Notes: a model not told the origin generated them from the sequence alone. A DNA stretch of 64,000 bases from Pseudanabaena sp. Chao 1811 (GCF_027942295.1 NZ_CP101416.1:1302001-1366000), one strand, 5' to 3'. Shown: positions 19,030-29,059, numbered from the stretch's first letter. Program-made: numbers and translations.

Positions 19030-22000
19030 ATGCTCTCTACTAACTCTGAACTAATTCTCATTGTTGACGATACTCCAACCAACTTACATCCCATCTCCGA
19101 CATATTGGTTGAGGAAGGGTTTGAAGTAGCGATCGCCACTAGTGGTGAGGGGATGTTTAAGCAATTGCAGTGGCATTTACCCGATTTAATTTTATTAGAT
19201 GTCAAAATGCCAGCTATGGATGGATTTGAGGTCTGTCAGCGATTAAAGACCATGGAAAGAGTTAAGGATATTCCCATTATCTTTATGACGGGGCTATCGG
19301 ATAATGACAATAAATCTAAAGGATTTGAATTAGGTGCAGTCGATTACATCACCAAACCTTTCCAAGAGAAAGAAGTACTAGCCAGAATTAAAAATCATTT
19401 ACAACTGCGGCGCTTAACCAAAAATTTGGAGGAGCAAGTTAGCCATCGCACGATGGAACTAGAGCTAGCCAATCAGCAGCTTGCCCAAAAACAAATAGAA
19501 CTAGAACGCGCCAACCGTGAGCTAGAAACCTTAAATACCAGTTTGGAACAACAGGTACAGGAACAAACCCAACAACTACGCCAGAATGAGCGGCAATTAC
19601 GTCTGTTTGTCGAACATACACCCGTAGGGGTGGCAATGTTCGATCGCCACATGAATTATTTAGTGGCTAGCCAACGCTGGATTAATGATTATCAACTAGA
19701 GCCGCAGATTATTGGCAAATGTCATTATGACGTTTTTCCTAATGGTCACGATTATTGGCGGGAAGTACATCAAAGATGTTTGCAAGGCAATATAGAACGT
19801 AATGAAAAGGAGCTTTATATAAGTGCTGATGGTAGTCAAGAATGGGTACGTTGGGAAATTCGTCCTTGGTATGACGATGCAGATAGTATCGGCGGCATTA
19901 TTATTTTTGGTGAAATTATTAGCGATCGCATTCGTACTGAGATAGCCCTGCAAGAAAGCGAAGAACGTTATCGACTACTGTCAGAAGTGAGTCCCGTGGG
20001 TATCTTTTTCAGCGATACTCGTGGAAATTGCACCTATGGCAATGAGAAAACTCAGCAAATCGCAGGAATAACCCTAGGAGAAGATCTCCGAAACAACTGG
20101 GTTAAAAATATACATCCTGAAGATCGCGACCATGTCAATAAGGCTTGGAATAATTTTGTCGAACTATCGAATCTTGGCTGTGATACTGAATATGAAGTCG
20201 AGCATCGTTATCTCTATCCTGATGGTTCAATTAAGTGGACAATTGGTCAAGCAGTTCCCGAACGCAATAGCAATGGTGAGCTAGTTGGATTTATTGGTTC
20301 CGTCGTTGATATTACAAATCTCAAACAAATCGAGGATACTTTACGGCAAGTTGAAGCTAAACAACGCGCTTTGATCAATGCTTTACCTGATTTGATTATG
20401 CGAGTTAATCGAGAGGGAATATACCTTGATTTCATCCCCACCAATACCTTTCAAATATTGGCAAATGACCATGGTCTGATTGGTTTCCCAATTACAGAAA
20501 AATTTCCTGCTGATCTGGCAGCAAAACGGATGGAGGCAATTCACGAGGTTCTCCGCACTAGAGAAATGCTCATTTACGAGCAAGAGCTTTACTTTGATGG
20601 TAAGGCGCAAACTGAGGAATGTCGTGTAGTGGCTTGTGGTGAAGATGACGTGCTGATCGTGGTACGCGATATTAGCGATCGCAAACAATCCGAGGCAGCT
20701 CTCAATGCCAGCCAAAAGATCACCGAAACAAGATCGCAACAGGTGTACTCACTATTGAACAACATCCCCCATATTGCATGGCTCAAAGATCTAGATGGTC
20801 ATTTTTTGGCAGTTAACGAGCCATTGGCTAACTCCTGCGGCTACGAAGCTACTCAATTAGTTGGGATGACCGACCTAGATATCTGGCCGCAGGAGTTAGC
20901 AGAACTCTATCGCAGTGACGATCTCGAGGTCATGCAGTCGAGGAAACGTAAACAGGTTGAGGAAAAACTAGTTGCATCGGATGGTAGAACAATATGGATT
21001 GAGACATTTAAAGCTCCAGTTATGAATGAAGCCAATGAGTCCATTGGAACGGCTGGCATTGCCATTGACATTACTGAGCGCAAACAAGCAGAATTAGCCC
21101 TACAGAGCTTGATGCAGGGTACGGCTTCTGTCACTGGCAAAGAATTTTTTCCTGAACTAGTTAAACAAATTGCGATCGCCCTTGATGTCTCCCATGTTTT
21201 TATTGCCCAAAAAGTTGGGGAAGAACTAGAAACCTTAGCATGGTATGCCACCGATCAGATTCAACCTAATCTCATTTACCAAATTTCCCACACCCCCTGT
21301 GAACTAGCCCTCAACGAGGATGTCTATTATTGTAATGACATCAAACAAGCTTTTCCCGACAATGATAAGTGGAACAGTATGAATGTTAATAGCTACATGG
21401 GGGTAGCACTCCACAACACTATCGGTGAAGCAATTGGAGTATTATTTACGCTCAATTCTCAACAGGTAGCCAATCCTCAACGCGCAGAAATGCTACTGCG
21501 TATTTTCGGGGCAAGAGCGATCGCCGAACTAGAAAGGATGCAGGCATTAGAAAATCTGCAAACAATGAATGAGGAACTAGAGCGTCGGGTACAGGAACGG
21601 ACAAAGGAGCTATCCCAAACGCGGAATTTCCTCGAAGCAATTATTGAAAATTTACCAGTAGCTTTATTTGTAAAAAGTGGCAAAGAAGAGAGATTTGGCG
21701 AGTTTTTACTATGGAATCGAACCAGCGAAATTATGTTTGGCTGCACTAAGGAGCAAGCTATTGGCAAGTCAGTTTATGACTTTTTCCCTAAGGAACAATC
21801 TGATTTCTTTAATGCAAAAGATCGTACTTCTTTTCTACTTGGTCAAACAGAGGATATCCCTGAAGAACCAATTGACAGCCTGACCCTTGGCAGAAGGATC
21901 TTACATACGATCAAAGTTCCTATTTTTGATGAGCAGGGTGAACCTGATTATTTAATCTGTATTTCTGAAGACATTACCGATCGCAAACTAGCAGAACAAG

Positions 22001-24891
22001 ACCTAAAGGCTGAAAGGTTACGTTTACAAATTGCCCTAGAAGTCGCCGAAATGGGTACTTGGGAAGCGAATATGGATAGAGGCTACTGGTCACCCAGAAC
22101 CGAAGCAATTTTTGGCTATGCTCCTACAACATTTCCCGGTGATCGCGAATCGTTCCTTAAATTAGTCTATGCCGAAGATCAAGAACGAGTATTTAATGCC
22201 CTTACCCATAGCTTTACCACCCAAGAACCCTACAATGTTGAATATCGCATTAACCATGTCAGCGGAGAGATTCGATGGGTCGCCGTAAATGGGAAAGTAG
22301 TCCAGAGTGAAGATGGCAATGGATTACGGATTATTGGAGTTGCCCTTGATATCACCGAGCGCAAACAGGCTGAATATGATCGACAGCAAGTAGACCTTGC
22401 ACTTAGAGAATCCCAGAATTTTCTTCAAACAGTAATTGATACCTTTCCCCTCATCGTTTTTTGGAAAGATCGTCAATCCGTTTATTTAGGCTGCAACCAA
22501 AAATCTGCGATCGCCTGTGGACTAAACTCCCCCTCTGAGATCATCGGCAAGACTGACTATGATATGCCTTGGGCAAAAACAGAAGCCGCAAACTATCGCG
22601 CCGATGATCTGCAAGTCATGGAATCAGGTCAAGCCAAACTCGGGATCATTGAAACTCAGTTACGAGCAGATGGCTCAATGTCTTGGATTGAAACTAACAA
22701 ATTACCCCTATATAACCTTAATGGAGAAATAATTGGTTTGTTAGGTACATATCAAGATATTAGCGATCGCAAGCAAACAGAGATTGTCTTAAGACAGTAC
22801 GAACGAATGGTAGAGATTTCCCCCGATGGAATGGCACTAATTAACCAAGACTATACCTATCTTTTAGTCAATCAAACCTATTTGAGACAAAACGAACGAG
22901 AATGGGACAATACAGTCGGACATTCAATGCAGGAGGTCATGGGTAAATATACATTTCAAACAATTGTTAAACCCAAAATTGATCGATGTCTTGCTGGTGA
23001 GACCATTGATTATGGCGATTGGTTCTATTTTAAAAAGGCAGGTAATCGCTTTGTCAGTGTGACCTATTATCCTTATTTTGAAGTCGATGGCACAATTACA
23101 GGAGTGGTGATCAGTAACCGTGATGTGACTGAGCGGCGCGAAGCAGAAGTATCCCTACGAGATAGTGAAGAACGCTTACGACTTGCCCTGACAGCAGCTA
23201 ACCAAGGACTTTATGATCTAAATCCCCAAACTGGTGTAGCCATTGTTAGTAGCGAATATGCCACTATGTTGGGATACAATCCTAATGATTTTCAAGAGAC
23301 TCATGAAAAGTGGCTCGAACGAATTCATCCCGATGATTTAGAGCGAGTTGTGGAAACTCATCGTTCTTATATTAATGGAGAAATTCCCAATTATAAAGTT
23401 GAATTTCGTCAACGTACTAAAACTGGTGATTGGAAATGGATTCTCTCCCTTGGCAAAGTAGTGGAATGGGATCAAGATCAAAAACCTCTGCGGATGTTAG
23501 GAACTAATACTGATATTAGCGATCGCAAACTCGCCGAAAAAAGTCTTCAGGAGGAAAGACTACGCCTACAGCTAGCCCTAGATGCTGCGAGAATGGGAAG
23601 TTGGGGCTGTAATATCCAGACAGAAGAGATATTTTGGTCAGATCGCGCTCAAGAGATCTTTGGCTTTGTTCCAGGTACTTTCCCTGGCGATCGCGCGACC
23701 TTTCTCTCGATGGTACATCCTGATGACTATGACCGTCTCATACAGACGATCAATAGAACCTTTGAAACAGGTGACTCCTATCAAATTGAGTACCGTATTC
23801 GACGACTAGATGGAGAAATCTGTTGGATTGCCGTATGGGGCATCATTCACCAAAATACAACCCTTGGCGATCGCCAATTAATCGGTGTAGTTGAAGATAT
23901 TAGCAATCGTAAGCGGGCAGAACTCGAACGGGATCAGCTATTACAAAACATGTCCCAACTAAATAGTGAACTTGAGCAAGCAAATCAACAGTTAGAGGAA
24001 TATTCACAAACCCTTGAACAACGTGTAGAAGAACGCACTAAAGAACTGCAAGCTGCTCAAGAGCGAATTATTGCCCAAGAAAAACTTGCATCCTTGGGTA
24101 CTCTCACCGCAGGAATTGCCCATGAACTCCGCAACCCTCTCAATTTTGTCAAAAATTATGCCGAAGGTTCCATCGAACTTACCCAAGATCTACTAGATAT
24201 CTTGCAACCAATCATTCAATCCCAAACATCTGACAACAGCGAACTCATTGAAAACCTCATCACTGATTTACAGGAAAATGCCACTACCATCCGTCTCCAT
24301 AGTCAACGTGCCGACAAGATTATTACGAGCATGATGCAACATGCCCGTACCGATAATAATCAGGCAAATATCCAGTCAACATCCCTCCATGACCTACTCA
24401 ATGAAGCTGTAAAACTAGCCTGTCATAGCAAATGGCTGCAAGATAGTACCTTCAAAGTAACGATTAATACTAACTATTCCGCAGATGTAGGCATGATTGA
24501 AGCTATTCCTAACCACTTAATTAGAGCTTTTATTAACTTAGTTGACAATGCCTGTGATGCCATGCGTTCTAAAAAGCGGGATTTATCATCAAACCCCAAT
24601 CCTTCTGACACAGTATATATACCAACTCTAACAGTTGCCACCCAACTAATCGGAGAAACAGTAGAAATTCGCATGCGTGACAATGGTTGCGGTATTGCCC
24701 CCCATATTCAGACTAGAATTCTTGATCCCTTCTTCACCACTAAACCACCTGGTGCAGGCACAGGACTGGGGCTATCTCTCACCCACGATATCATTGTTAA
24801 ACAACATAAAGGAACCATGATGATTAATAGTAATATCGGTGAATTCACAGAAATTGTGGTCACAATACCTATAGCCATGTTAACTAAATAA
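19030..24891 (+). CDS. giant sensor kinase: REC, about ten PAS domains, one GAF, HisKA-HATPase
   Basis: 1953 residues, soluble. A receiver with LILLDVKMPAMDG (Asp57) heads the protein, followed by a Gln/Glu-rich coiled coil. About ten PAS units follow, each opening like FVEHTPVGVAMFD, LSEVSPVGIFFSD or IDTFPLIVFWKD and many closing with DISDRKQ/DITERKQ. A GAF domain (about residues 700-850; ELVKQIAIALDVSHVFIA) sits between the fourth and fifth PAS. The kinase core has LASLGTLTAGIAHELRNPLN and a HATPase with FFTTKPPGAGTGLGLSLTHD. Two PAS units (GDRESFLKLVYAED and GDRATFLSMVHPDD) are near-duplicates. Ligands are unknown. Likely a phosphorelay hub with the flanking regulators. Confidence 0.93.
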   Translation: MLSTNSELILIVDDTPTNLHPISDILVEEGFEVAIATSGEGMFKQLQWHLPDLILLDVKMPAMDGFEVCQRLKTMERVKDIPIIFMTGLSDNDNKSKGFELGAVDYITKPFQEKEVLARIKNHLQLRRLTKNLEEQVSHRTMELELANQQLAQKQIELERANRELETLNTSLEQQVQEQTQQLRQNERQLRLFVEHTPVGVAMFDRHMNYLVASQRWINDYQLEPQIIGKCHYDVFPNGHDYWREVHQRCLQGNIERNEKELYISADGSQEWVRWEIRPWYDDADSIGGIIIFGEIISDRIRTEIALQESEERYRLLSEVSPVGIFFSDTRGNCTYGNEKTQQIAGITLGEDLRNNWVKNIHPEDRDHVNKAWNNFVELSNLGCDTEYEVEHRYLYPDGSIKWTIGQAVPERNSNGELVGFIGSVVDITNLKQIEDTLRQVEAKQRALINALPDLIMRVNREGIYLDFIPTNTFQILANDHGLIGFPITEKFPADLAAKRMEAIHEVLRTREMLIYEQELYFDGKAQTEECRVVACGEDDVLIVVRDISDRKQSEAALNASQKITETRSQQVYSLLNNIPHIAWLKDLDGHFLAVNEPLANSCGYEATQLVGMTDLDIWPQELAELYRSDDLEVMQSRKRKQVEEKLVASDGRTIWIETFKAPVMNEANESIGTAGIAIDITERKQAELALQSLMQGTASVTGKEFFPELVKQIAIALDVSHVFIAQKVGEELETLAWYATDQIQPNLIYQISHTPCELALNEDVYYCNDIKQAFPDNDKWNSMNVNSYMGVALHNTIGEAIGVLFTLNSQQVANPQRAEMLLRIFGARAIAELERMQALENLQTMNEELERRVQERTKELSQTRNFLEAIIENLPVALFVKSGKEERFGEFLLWNRTSEIMFGCTKEQAIGKSVYDFFPKEQSDFFNAKDRTSFLLGQTEDIPEEPIDSLTLGRRILHTIKVPIFDEQGEPDYLICISEDITDRKLAEQDLKAERLRLQIALEVAEMGTWEANMDRGYWSPRTEAIFGYAPTTFPGDRESFLKLVYAEDQERVFNALTHSFTTQEPYNVEYRINHVSGEIRWVAVNGKVVQSEDGNGLRIIGVALDITERKQAEYDRQQVDLALRESQNFLQTVIDTFPLIVFWKDRQSVYLGCNQKSAIACGLNSPSEIIGKTDYDMPWAKTEAANYRADDLQVMESGQAKLGIIETQLRADGSMSWIETNKLPLYNLNGEIIGLLGTYQDISDRKQTEIVLRQYERMVEISPDGMALINQDYTYLLVNQTYLRQNEREWDNTVGHSMQEVMGKYTFQTIVKPKIDRCLAGETIDYGDWFYFKKAGNRFVSVTYYPYFEVDGTITGVVISNRDVTERREAEVSLRDSEERLRLALTAANQGLYDLNPQTGVAIVSSEYATMLGYNPNDFQETHEKWLERIHPDDLERVVETHRSYINGEIPNYKVEFRQRTKTGDWKWILSLGKVVEWDQDQKPLRMLGTNTDISDRKLAEKSLQEERLRLQLALDAARMGSWGCNIQTEEIFWSDRAQEIFGFVPGTFPGDRATFLSMVHPDDYDRLIQTINRTFETGDSYQIEYRIRRLDGEICWIAVWGIIHQNTTLGDRQLIGVVEDISNRKRAELERDQLLQNMSQLNSELEQANQQLEEYSQTLEQRVEERTKELQAAQERIIAQEKLASLGTLTAGIAHELRNPLNFVKNYAEGSIELTQDLLDILQPIIQSQTSDNSELIENLITDLQENATTIRLHSQRADKIITSMMQHARTDNNQANIQSTSLHDLLNEAVKLACHSKWLQDSTFKVTINTNYSADVGMIEAIPNHLIRAFINLVDNACDAMRSKKRDLSSNPNPSDTVYIPTLTVATQLIGETVEIRMRDNGCGIAPHIQTRILDPFFTTKPPGAGTGLGLSLTHDIIVKQHKGTMMINSNIGEFTEIVVTIPIAMLTK

Positions 24892-24946
24892 GTTTAAATA
24901 AGTTAGGTTGGATATTAATCTAAGCACTTAAAATCATTTGCAGAAG

Positions 24947-24975
24947 TTTTTATTTTGCCGTAGGCAAAATAAAAA
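24947..24975. terminator. inverted repeat, probable terminator of the kinase operon
   Basis: Thirteen-base arms TTTTTATTTTGCC/GGCAAAATAAAAA around loop GTA, about 55 bp past the kinase stop. The same core (TTTTGCC..GGCAAAA) ends the ndh operon at 29147. Confidence 0.7.
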
Positions 24976-25185
24976 TACTAATAACTTTGCTGTGATTTTT
25001 TGCTGTAATTTTTATCTCTTTTTGTATAGCTATGGTCGTTAGGAAAAAAGCAGAGTTGCGGCGCATTGCACCATAACTTTATCCTAGATTCTAAATTGGC
25101 TATAGCTATAAACGAGTATGCACTCATTTATAGCTATAGTTATTGTTATGGGCGGGATCGTTCAGAATTAGTCTTTACTGGAATC

Positions 25186-26931
25186 ATGAAAAACTCAAAT
25201 AAGTCAAATCTAATTTTAGTGGTCGATGATGAAGCTGAAATTCAAAGACTAATGCTGCAAAGGTTTAGGAAAAAGATTCAGTCGGGGGAACTTGCTTTCC
25301 AGTTTGCACAGAATGGTGTGGATGCAATCCAGATTTTAAGAGATTCCCATGAGATCAGTGTCGTACTCACCGATATCAGAATGCCAGAAATGGACGGTCT
25401 AACCCTACTATCTAACTTAGCGGAGTTCGATCGCCCCCTTAAGGCAGTTGTGGTTTCCGCCTATGGAGATATGAAAAATATTCGGACAGCAATGAACTGG
25501 GGAGCCTTTGATTTTGTAACCAAGCCAATTGATTTTGCAGACCTCGAAATTACTCTCAATAAAACCTTAGCCTTTGTCAACAATTTACAGGAGAAAGAGC
25601 AAAAGCTCCAGGAAGCCCTTAACACATTACATAACTTAGTATTTTATGACCAGTTAACAGGTATGCCCAATCGTAATGGGCTAATTAAATATATTGCTAA
25701 GAGTATTGTCCTCAAACAAACTAGAGGCGATGCCTTTGCGCTATTGATACTTGATATAGAACGTTATGCAATTATTAAATCAGGATTTGGACATGCTCTG
25801 AGCGATCGCCTTTTGATTGAAGTAGCCAAGCGACTAGAGCAATGGAACGTCAATTCTAAAGTAGTTGCTCGGCTAGATAATAATGAATTAGCGGTTTTAT
25901 TACAGGATTTAGAAAGCCCTGCTAGTCTAACCAAATATATTAAACAGCTACATCAACTATTTGAGGTTCCTATTCAGCTAGATGAGATTAGTATTTCTTC
26001 TTTAATTCATGTAGGGGTAGCATCGAGTGATCTTCCTTACGATCAACCCGAAGATATTCTCAGGGCAGCTGATACTGCCATTCATTATGCTAAACAAGCG
26101 GTAGGAACTCGAACTGTTTTTTTTGATACGAATATGCAGCAGAAAGCTCTCCAAAGACTCAATTTGGAAGTAAATCTGCAAGAAGCAATTAAACTTCAGA
26201 ATTTAGAAGTTCACTATCAGCCAATTTTTCAGTTAAAGACATCTCAGTTGATTGGGTTTGAAGCCTTGGTACGATGGCAACATCCAACGCAGGAGTGGCT
26301 CTCCCCTCTAAAATTCATTCCCTTAGCAGAAGAGACTGGACTGATTGTACGTTTAGGCAATTGGGTTCTCAGAGAAGCTTGTTTGCAATTGCAAAGATGG
26401 CAAAAATTATTTGGCAATGCTTGCCCTACAAGGATTAGCGTTAATCTTTCAAGCTTACAATTAGTCAGTCCTACACTCCTACAAAATATTGATCAAACTC
26501 TCAGTGATACTGGTCTTAGTGGCGAGAATTTAATTTTGGAGATTACAGAAACGGTATTAATGGAAAATATCCAAGAAGCAGTTGAAGTCCTCCAACATTT
26601 ACGAGACAGATGCATTGGATTATCAATTGATGATTTTGGTACAGGATATTCTTCCCTCTCTTATCTACAATCTTTACCTCTAACTGCTTTAAAAATTGAT
26701 CGCTCTTTTATTCAGAATATTGAATCTAACCAGACCAATCTAGAAATCACTTCCACAATTATTGAACTAGCTAAACGCTTAGGACTAAAAGTAGTAGCAG
26801 AGGGACTAGAAAAAGAAATTCATGTGGATATTTTACGTTCACTTAACTGTGATTACGGACAGGGTTTTTTATTTTCTCGACCAATTCCTGCTGATGAGGC
26901 TACTAAATTAATTGCGGAACAATTGCGATAA
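25186..26931 (+). CDS. response regulator REC-GGDEF(degenerate)-EAL
   Basis: Start chosen at ATG 25186 ([16 protein letters not shown]), because translation from an upstream ATG at 25066 gives 40 unlikely residues. The receiver carries [11 protein letters not shown] and matches the receiver of the kinase at 12599. The GGDEF domain reads VVARLDNNELAVLL where GGDEF should be, so diguanylate cyclase activity is unlikely. The EAL domain keeps FEALVRWQHP, ILEITETVL, LSIDDFGTGYSSLSYL, LKIDRSFI and VVAEGLE, consistent with an active c-di-GMP phosphodiesterase. Probably the output of the adjacent kinases. Confidence 0.93.
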   Translation: MKNSNKSNLILVVDDEAEIQRLMLQRFRKKIQSGELAFQFAQNGVDAIQILRDSHEISVVLTDIRMPEMDGLTLLSNLAEFDRPLKAVVVSAYGDMKNIRTAMNWGAFDFVTKPIDFADLEITLNKTLAFVNNLQEKEQKLQEALNTLHNLVFYDQLTGMPNRNGLIKYIAKSIVLKQTRGDAFALLILDIERYAIIKSGFGHALSDRLLIEVAKRLEQWNVNSKVVARLDNNELAVLLQDLESPASLTKYIKQLHQLFEVPIQLDEISISSLIHVGVASSDLPYDQPEDILRAADTAIHYAKQAVGTRTVFFDTNMQQKALQRLNLEVNLQEAIKLQNLEVHYQPIFQLKTSQLIGFEALVRWQHPTQEWLSPLKFIPLAEETGLIVRLGNWVLREACLQLQRWQKLFGNACPTRISVNLSSLQLVSPTLLQNIDQTLSDTGLSGENLILEITETVLMENIQEAVEVLQHLRDRCIGLSIDDFGTGYSSLSYLQSLPLTALKIDRSFIQNIESNQTNLEITSTIIELAKRLGLKVVAEGLEKEIHVDILRSLNCDYGQGFLFSRPIPADEATKLIAEQLR

Positions 26932-26984
26932 AACCTAAGAGATGAGTAGCGGCGCTTCGCGCCGCTACTCATCTCTTAGGTTTT
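26930..26984. repeat. long perfect palindrome, 26-bp arms with loop TTC
   Basis: Arms run 26930-26955 and 26959-26984 (centre GGCGC-TTC-GCGCC) with A/T outer ends, overlapping the end of the EAL gene. Works as a terminator on either strand and belongs to the set of 3-nt-loop palindromes seen across the window. Confidence 0.85.
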
Positions 26985-27050
26985 AATTGATAGTTATGAC
27001 TAACAGTTGCGATAACATAAGCAATTACATGCGTATTTTTAGCTTGTCAT

Positions 27051-27740
27051 ATGCTCATAACTAGCGATGTCTCTCCTACAATTACTCTGGCGATCCAAAT
27101 TGGCACAGTAGTAATTTGGCTTGGTCTAGTATTTCTAGCTTCAGAGATCCTGCATCGTCTCAAACAAGATCCTGAAGTAGTTCGCAAAGTTGTGCATATT
27201 GGGACGGGCAATGTACTGCTCATTGCATGGTGGTTACATATCCCCACATGGTTATGTATTACAGCAGGTGTAACATTTAGCGCGATCGCCCTAGCATCTC
27301 ACCGCATTAATATTTTGCCGATGCTCGATGATGTGGGGCGCAAAACCTATGGGGTGTTTTACTACGCGCTTAGTATCACAATTTTAGTAACTCTGCTCTG
27401 GGAGAACTATCCTCAATATGCAGTAATCGGCGTGATGGTGATGTCTTGGGGGGATGGGATGGCAGCACTAATTGGTAAAAGATTTGGTACACATATCTTT
27501 GTGCATTTGGGCAATAAACGTAGTTATGAAGGCTCCTTTGCCATGTTTGCCACAAGCTTGATCGTAATTCTTGGTATTTTTGGTATTACTCACGGTATTC
27601 GCCCTAGCGATCTGGGTGTTGCCATACCTGTTGCCGCGATCGCGGCTTTACTCGAAGCCTATTCCCCCGGAGGCACAGATAATCTCTCAGTTCCCTTATC
27701 TAGTGCTGCTTTAAGTTATGTCCTGCAATCATTTTTGTGA
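27051..27740 (+). CDS. phytol/polyprenol kinase-like membrane protein (VTE5/dolichol kinase family)
   Basis: 229 residues with about six membrane helices. Motifs VVRKVVHIGTGN, MSWGDGMAALIGKRFG and GNKRSYEGSFAMF are characteristic of CTP-dependent phytol/dolichol kinases; the family includes the cyanobacterial and plant VTE5 phytol kinase that salvages chlorophyll-derived phytol for tocopherol synthesis. Substrate is inferred from family. Its stop lies inside a hairpin shared with the convergent gene at 27729. Confidence 0.8.
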   Translation: MLITSDVSPTITLAIQIGTVVIWLGLVFLASEILHRLKQDPEVVRKVVHIGTGNVLLIAWWLHIPTWLCITAGVTFSAIALASHRINILPMLDDVGRKTYGVFYYALSITILVTLLWENYPQYAVIGVMVMSWGDGMAALIGKRFGTHIFVHLGNKRSYEGSFAMFATSLIVILGIFGITHGIRPSDLGVAIPVAAIAALLEAYSPGGTDNLSVPLSSAALSYVLQSFL

Positions 27741-28631
27741 TGCTGTCACAAAAATAGCGTCTTCGAGCCAATAGTCTTTCATGTCACTGAATTTTTTCTC
27801 TTGAATTCCGTATAGGGGATTCGCCACAGTTATTTTTTCCTTAACGGGGTCGATCGCCAATAACGCGATCGCATGTTGAATTCTGGTACCTGATACTGGC
27901 TCCATCACATGCAAAACTGCCATTTGTTTGCGCTTTACTAAATCTGCGATCGTCAGATTCCGTTCATACTGAGGTGCAAGCCCCAATTTCTCCATTGCTT
28001 GAATTTCTGAGAGGATATTAGTGCCTTGGCGACTGGTTCCTGCAAGCTTAACAACATCCAACTCTGTAGTGTCTAGTGCAGAATTGAACTGGCGTGACAA
28101 CGTCGCAATTGTAGCGGCAGCACAACTATAGGGAGTTGTTTGCAATACTATTCCCTTTAAAATTCGAGGAGATTCAATCAAATCAGTAATTGGCAAATTT
28201 TGATAAATCAACAACAGCACTGATGAAATACTTATGACTAGAAAAAGAATTAACTGCTGTAGTCGCTGTCGGTCTTTCCAAGCAGGTATTTCTAGCAAAA
28301 GCATTAGTCCTATACAAAAGATACAGATGAGCAAAATACCTTGCCATGCATAAGCTCCCAGATAAAGTGAAATAAAAGCAGGAACCCAAGGAATATTTCT
28401 GCCAGATGTCATCAAAATGGCGAGCAATGTAATGATTCCAAGAGTGATGCAACTAATTAAGTAAACTTGCTTTTGATGCTGCTGCAAAGCATTGTTGGCA
28501 GTTAGACCTTTTTGGGCTAAATATCTACCAAAGTATGCGCCTACCAAGAAAGATATACAAATAGCGATCTGTAAAAACATTAGTTCATTAATGTCAGGAT
28601 TTCCAAGCCCTAAAATTACTTTTGAGCGCAT
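27729..28631 (-). CDS. membrane-anchored C39-type cysteine peptidase domain protein
   Basis: 300 residues. The first ~165 residues hold four or five membrane helices. The C-terminal part is a C39 peptidase fold: TTPYSCAAATIATL (catalytic Cys), RIQHAIALLAID (catalytic His) and VANPLYG. C39 peptidases usually process double-glycine leader peptides, but stand-alone membrane versions without an ABC module also occur. Its start codon lies 16 bp inside the upstream 147-residue gene, so the two are coupled. Overlaps the convergent gene by 12 bp. Confidence 0.8.
   Translation of the reverse strand: MRSKVILGLGNPDINELMFLQIAICISFLVGAYFGRYLAQKGLTANNALQQHQKQVYLISCITLGIITLLAILMTSGRNIPWVPAFISLYLGAYAWQGILLICIFCIGLMLLLEIPAWKDRQRLQQLILFLVISISSVLLLIYQNLPITDLIESPRILKGIVLQTTPYSCAAATIATLSRQFNSALDTTELDVVKLAGTSRQGTNILSEIQAMEKLGLAPQYERNLTIADLVKRKQMAVLHVMEPVSGTRIQHAIALLAIDPVKEKITVANPLYGIQEKKFSDMKDYWLEDAIFVTASQK
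27731..27755. terminator. hairpin shared by two convergent, overlapping genes
   Basis: ATTTTTGTGA-TGCTG-TCACAAAAAT: ten-base perfect arms that contain the stop codon of the phytol-kinase-like gene and lie within the last codons of the convergent C39 gene. Confidence 0.65.
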
Positions 28632-29059
28632 GAAGTGACAATATTTCTAAACCCAGAGGGGATAGACTTACTGTTCTGCATTTCTAGATCTATTTTTTTG
28701 AATTCGCCATAAGTATAGGCTTTTTGAATTTCGGTAATTGAGCATGAGCAGAGCTTTTCGACAACTTTAATGTCTACCTTTTTGCCTTTCGCACCACTTA
28801 GGCAACCCTCTGTAAAGGCTTTAACATCTCTTTCAGGATAGACGTGACTAGCGTCTTGTTGTAGATCTGAGCTAAAGCGCCCCACAAAGCTGATTAGAGC
28901 TAAAATCAAGCTTGATACGATTACCCACCGACTAAAGACGGCTTTCCAATAAGGAATACTGCGCCCTTTAATGAAGTAGTAAATAGTCCCAATAATCAAC
29001 ATCAGCAACAGTGGACTGATCAGGGTTCCCACTAAATAACCGATTTTATAAGGGGTCAT
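28616..29059 (-). CDS. small membrane protein, unrecognised, coupled to C39 peptidase
   Basis: 147 residues with two N-terminal helices (PLLLMLIIGTIYYFI; WVIVSSLILALISFVG) and a hydrophilic C-terminal domain of about 85 residues holding a CLSGAKG...KLCSCS...CAQK cysteine pattern (four cysteines). A good AGGAG site precedes the ATG. The gene overlaps the start of the C39 peptidase gene, so a joint role is likely. No family recognised. Confidence 0.7.
   Translation of the reverse strand: MTPYKIGYLVGTLISPLLLMLIIGTIYYFIKGRSIPYWKAVFSRWVIVSSLILALISFVGRFSSDLQQDASHVYPERDVKAFTEGCLSGAKGKKVDIKVVEKLCSCSITEIQKAYTYGEFKKIDLEMQNSKSIPSGFRNIVTSCAQK

Noticed and set aside
25066-25185. N-terminal extension of the REC-EAL protein
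   Set aside because: The 40 residues are unlike a receiver start; the paralogue at 12599 begins at the equivalent of the 25186 ATG.
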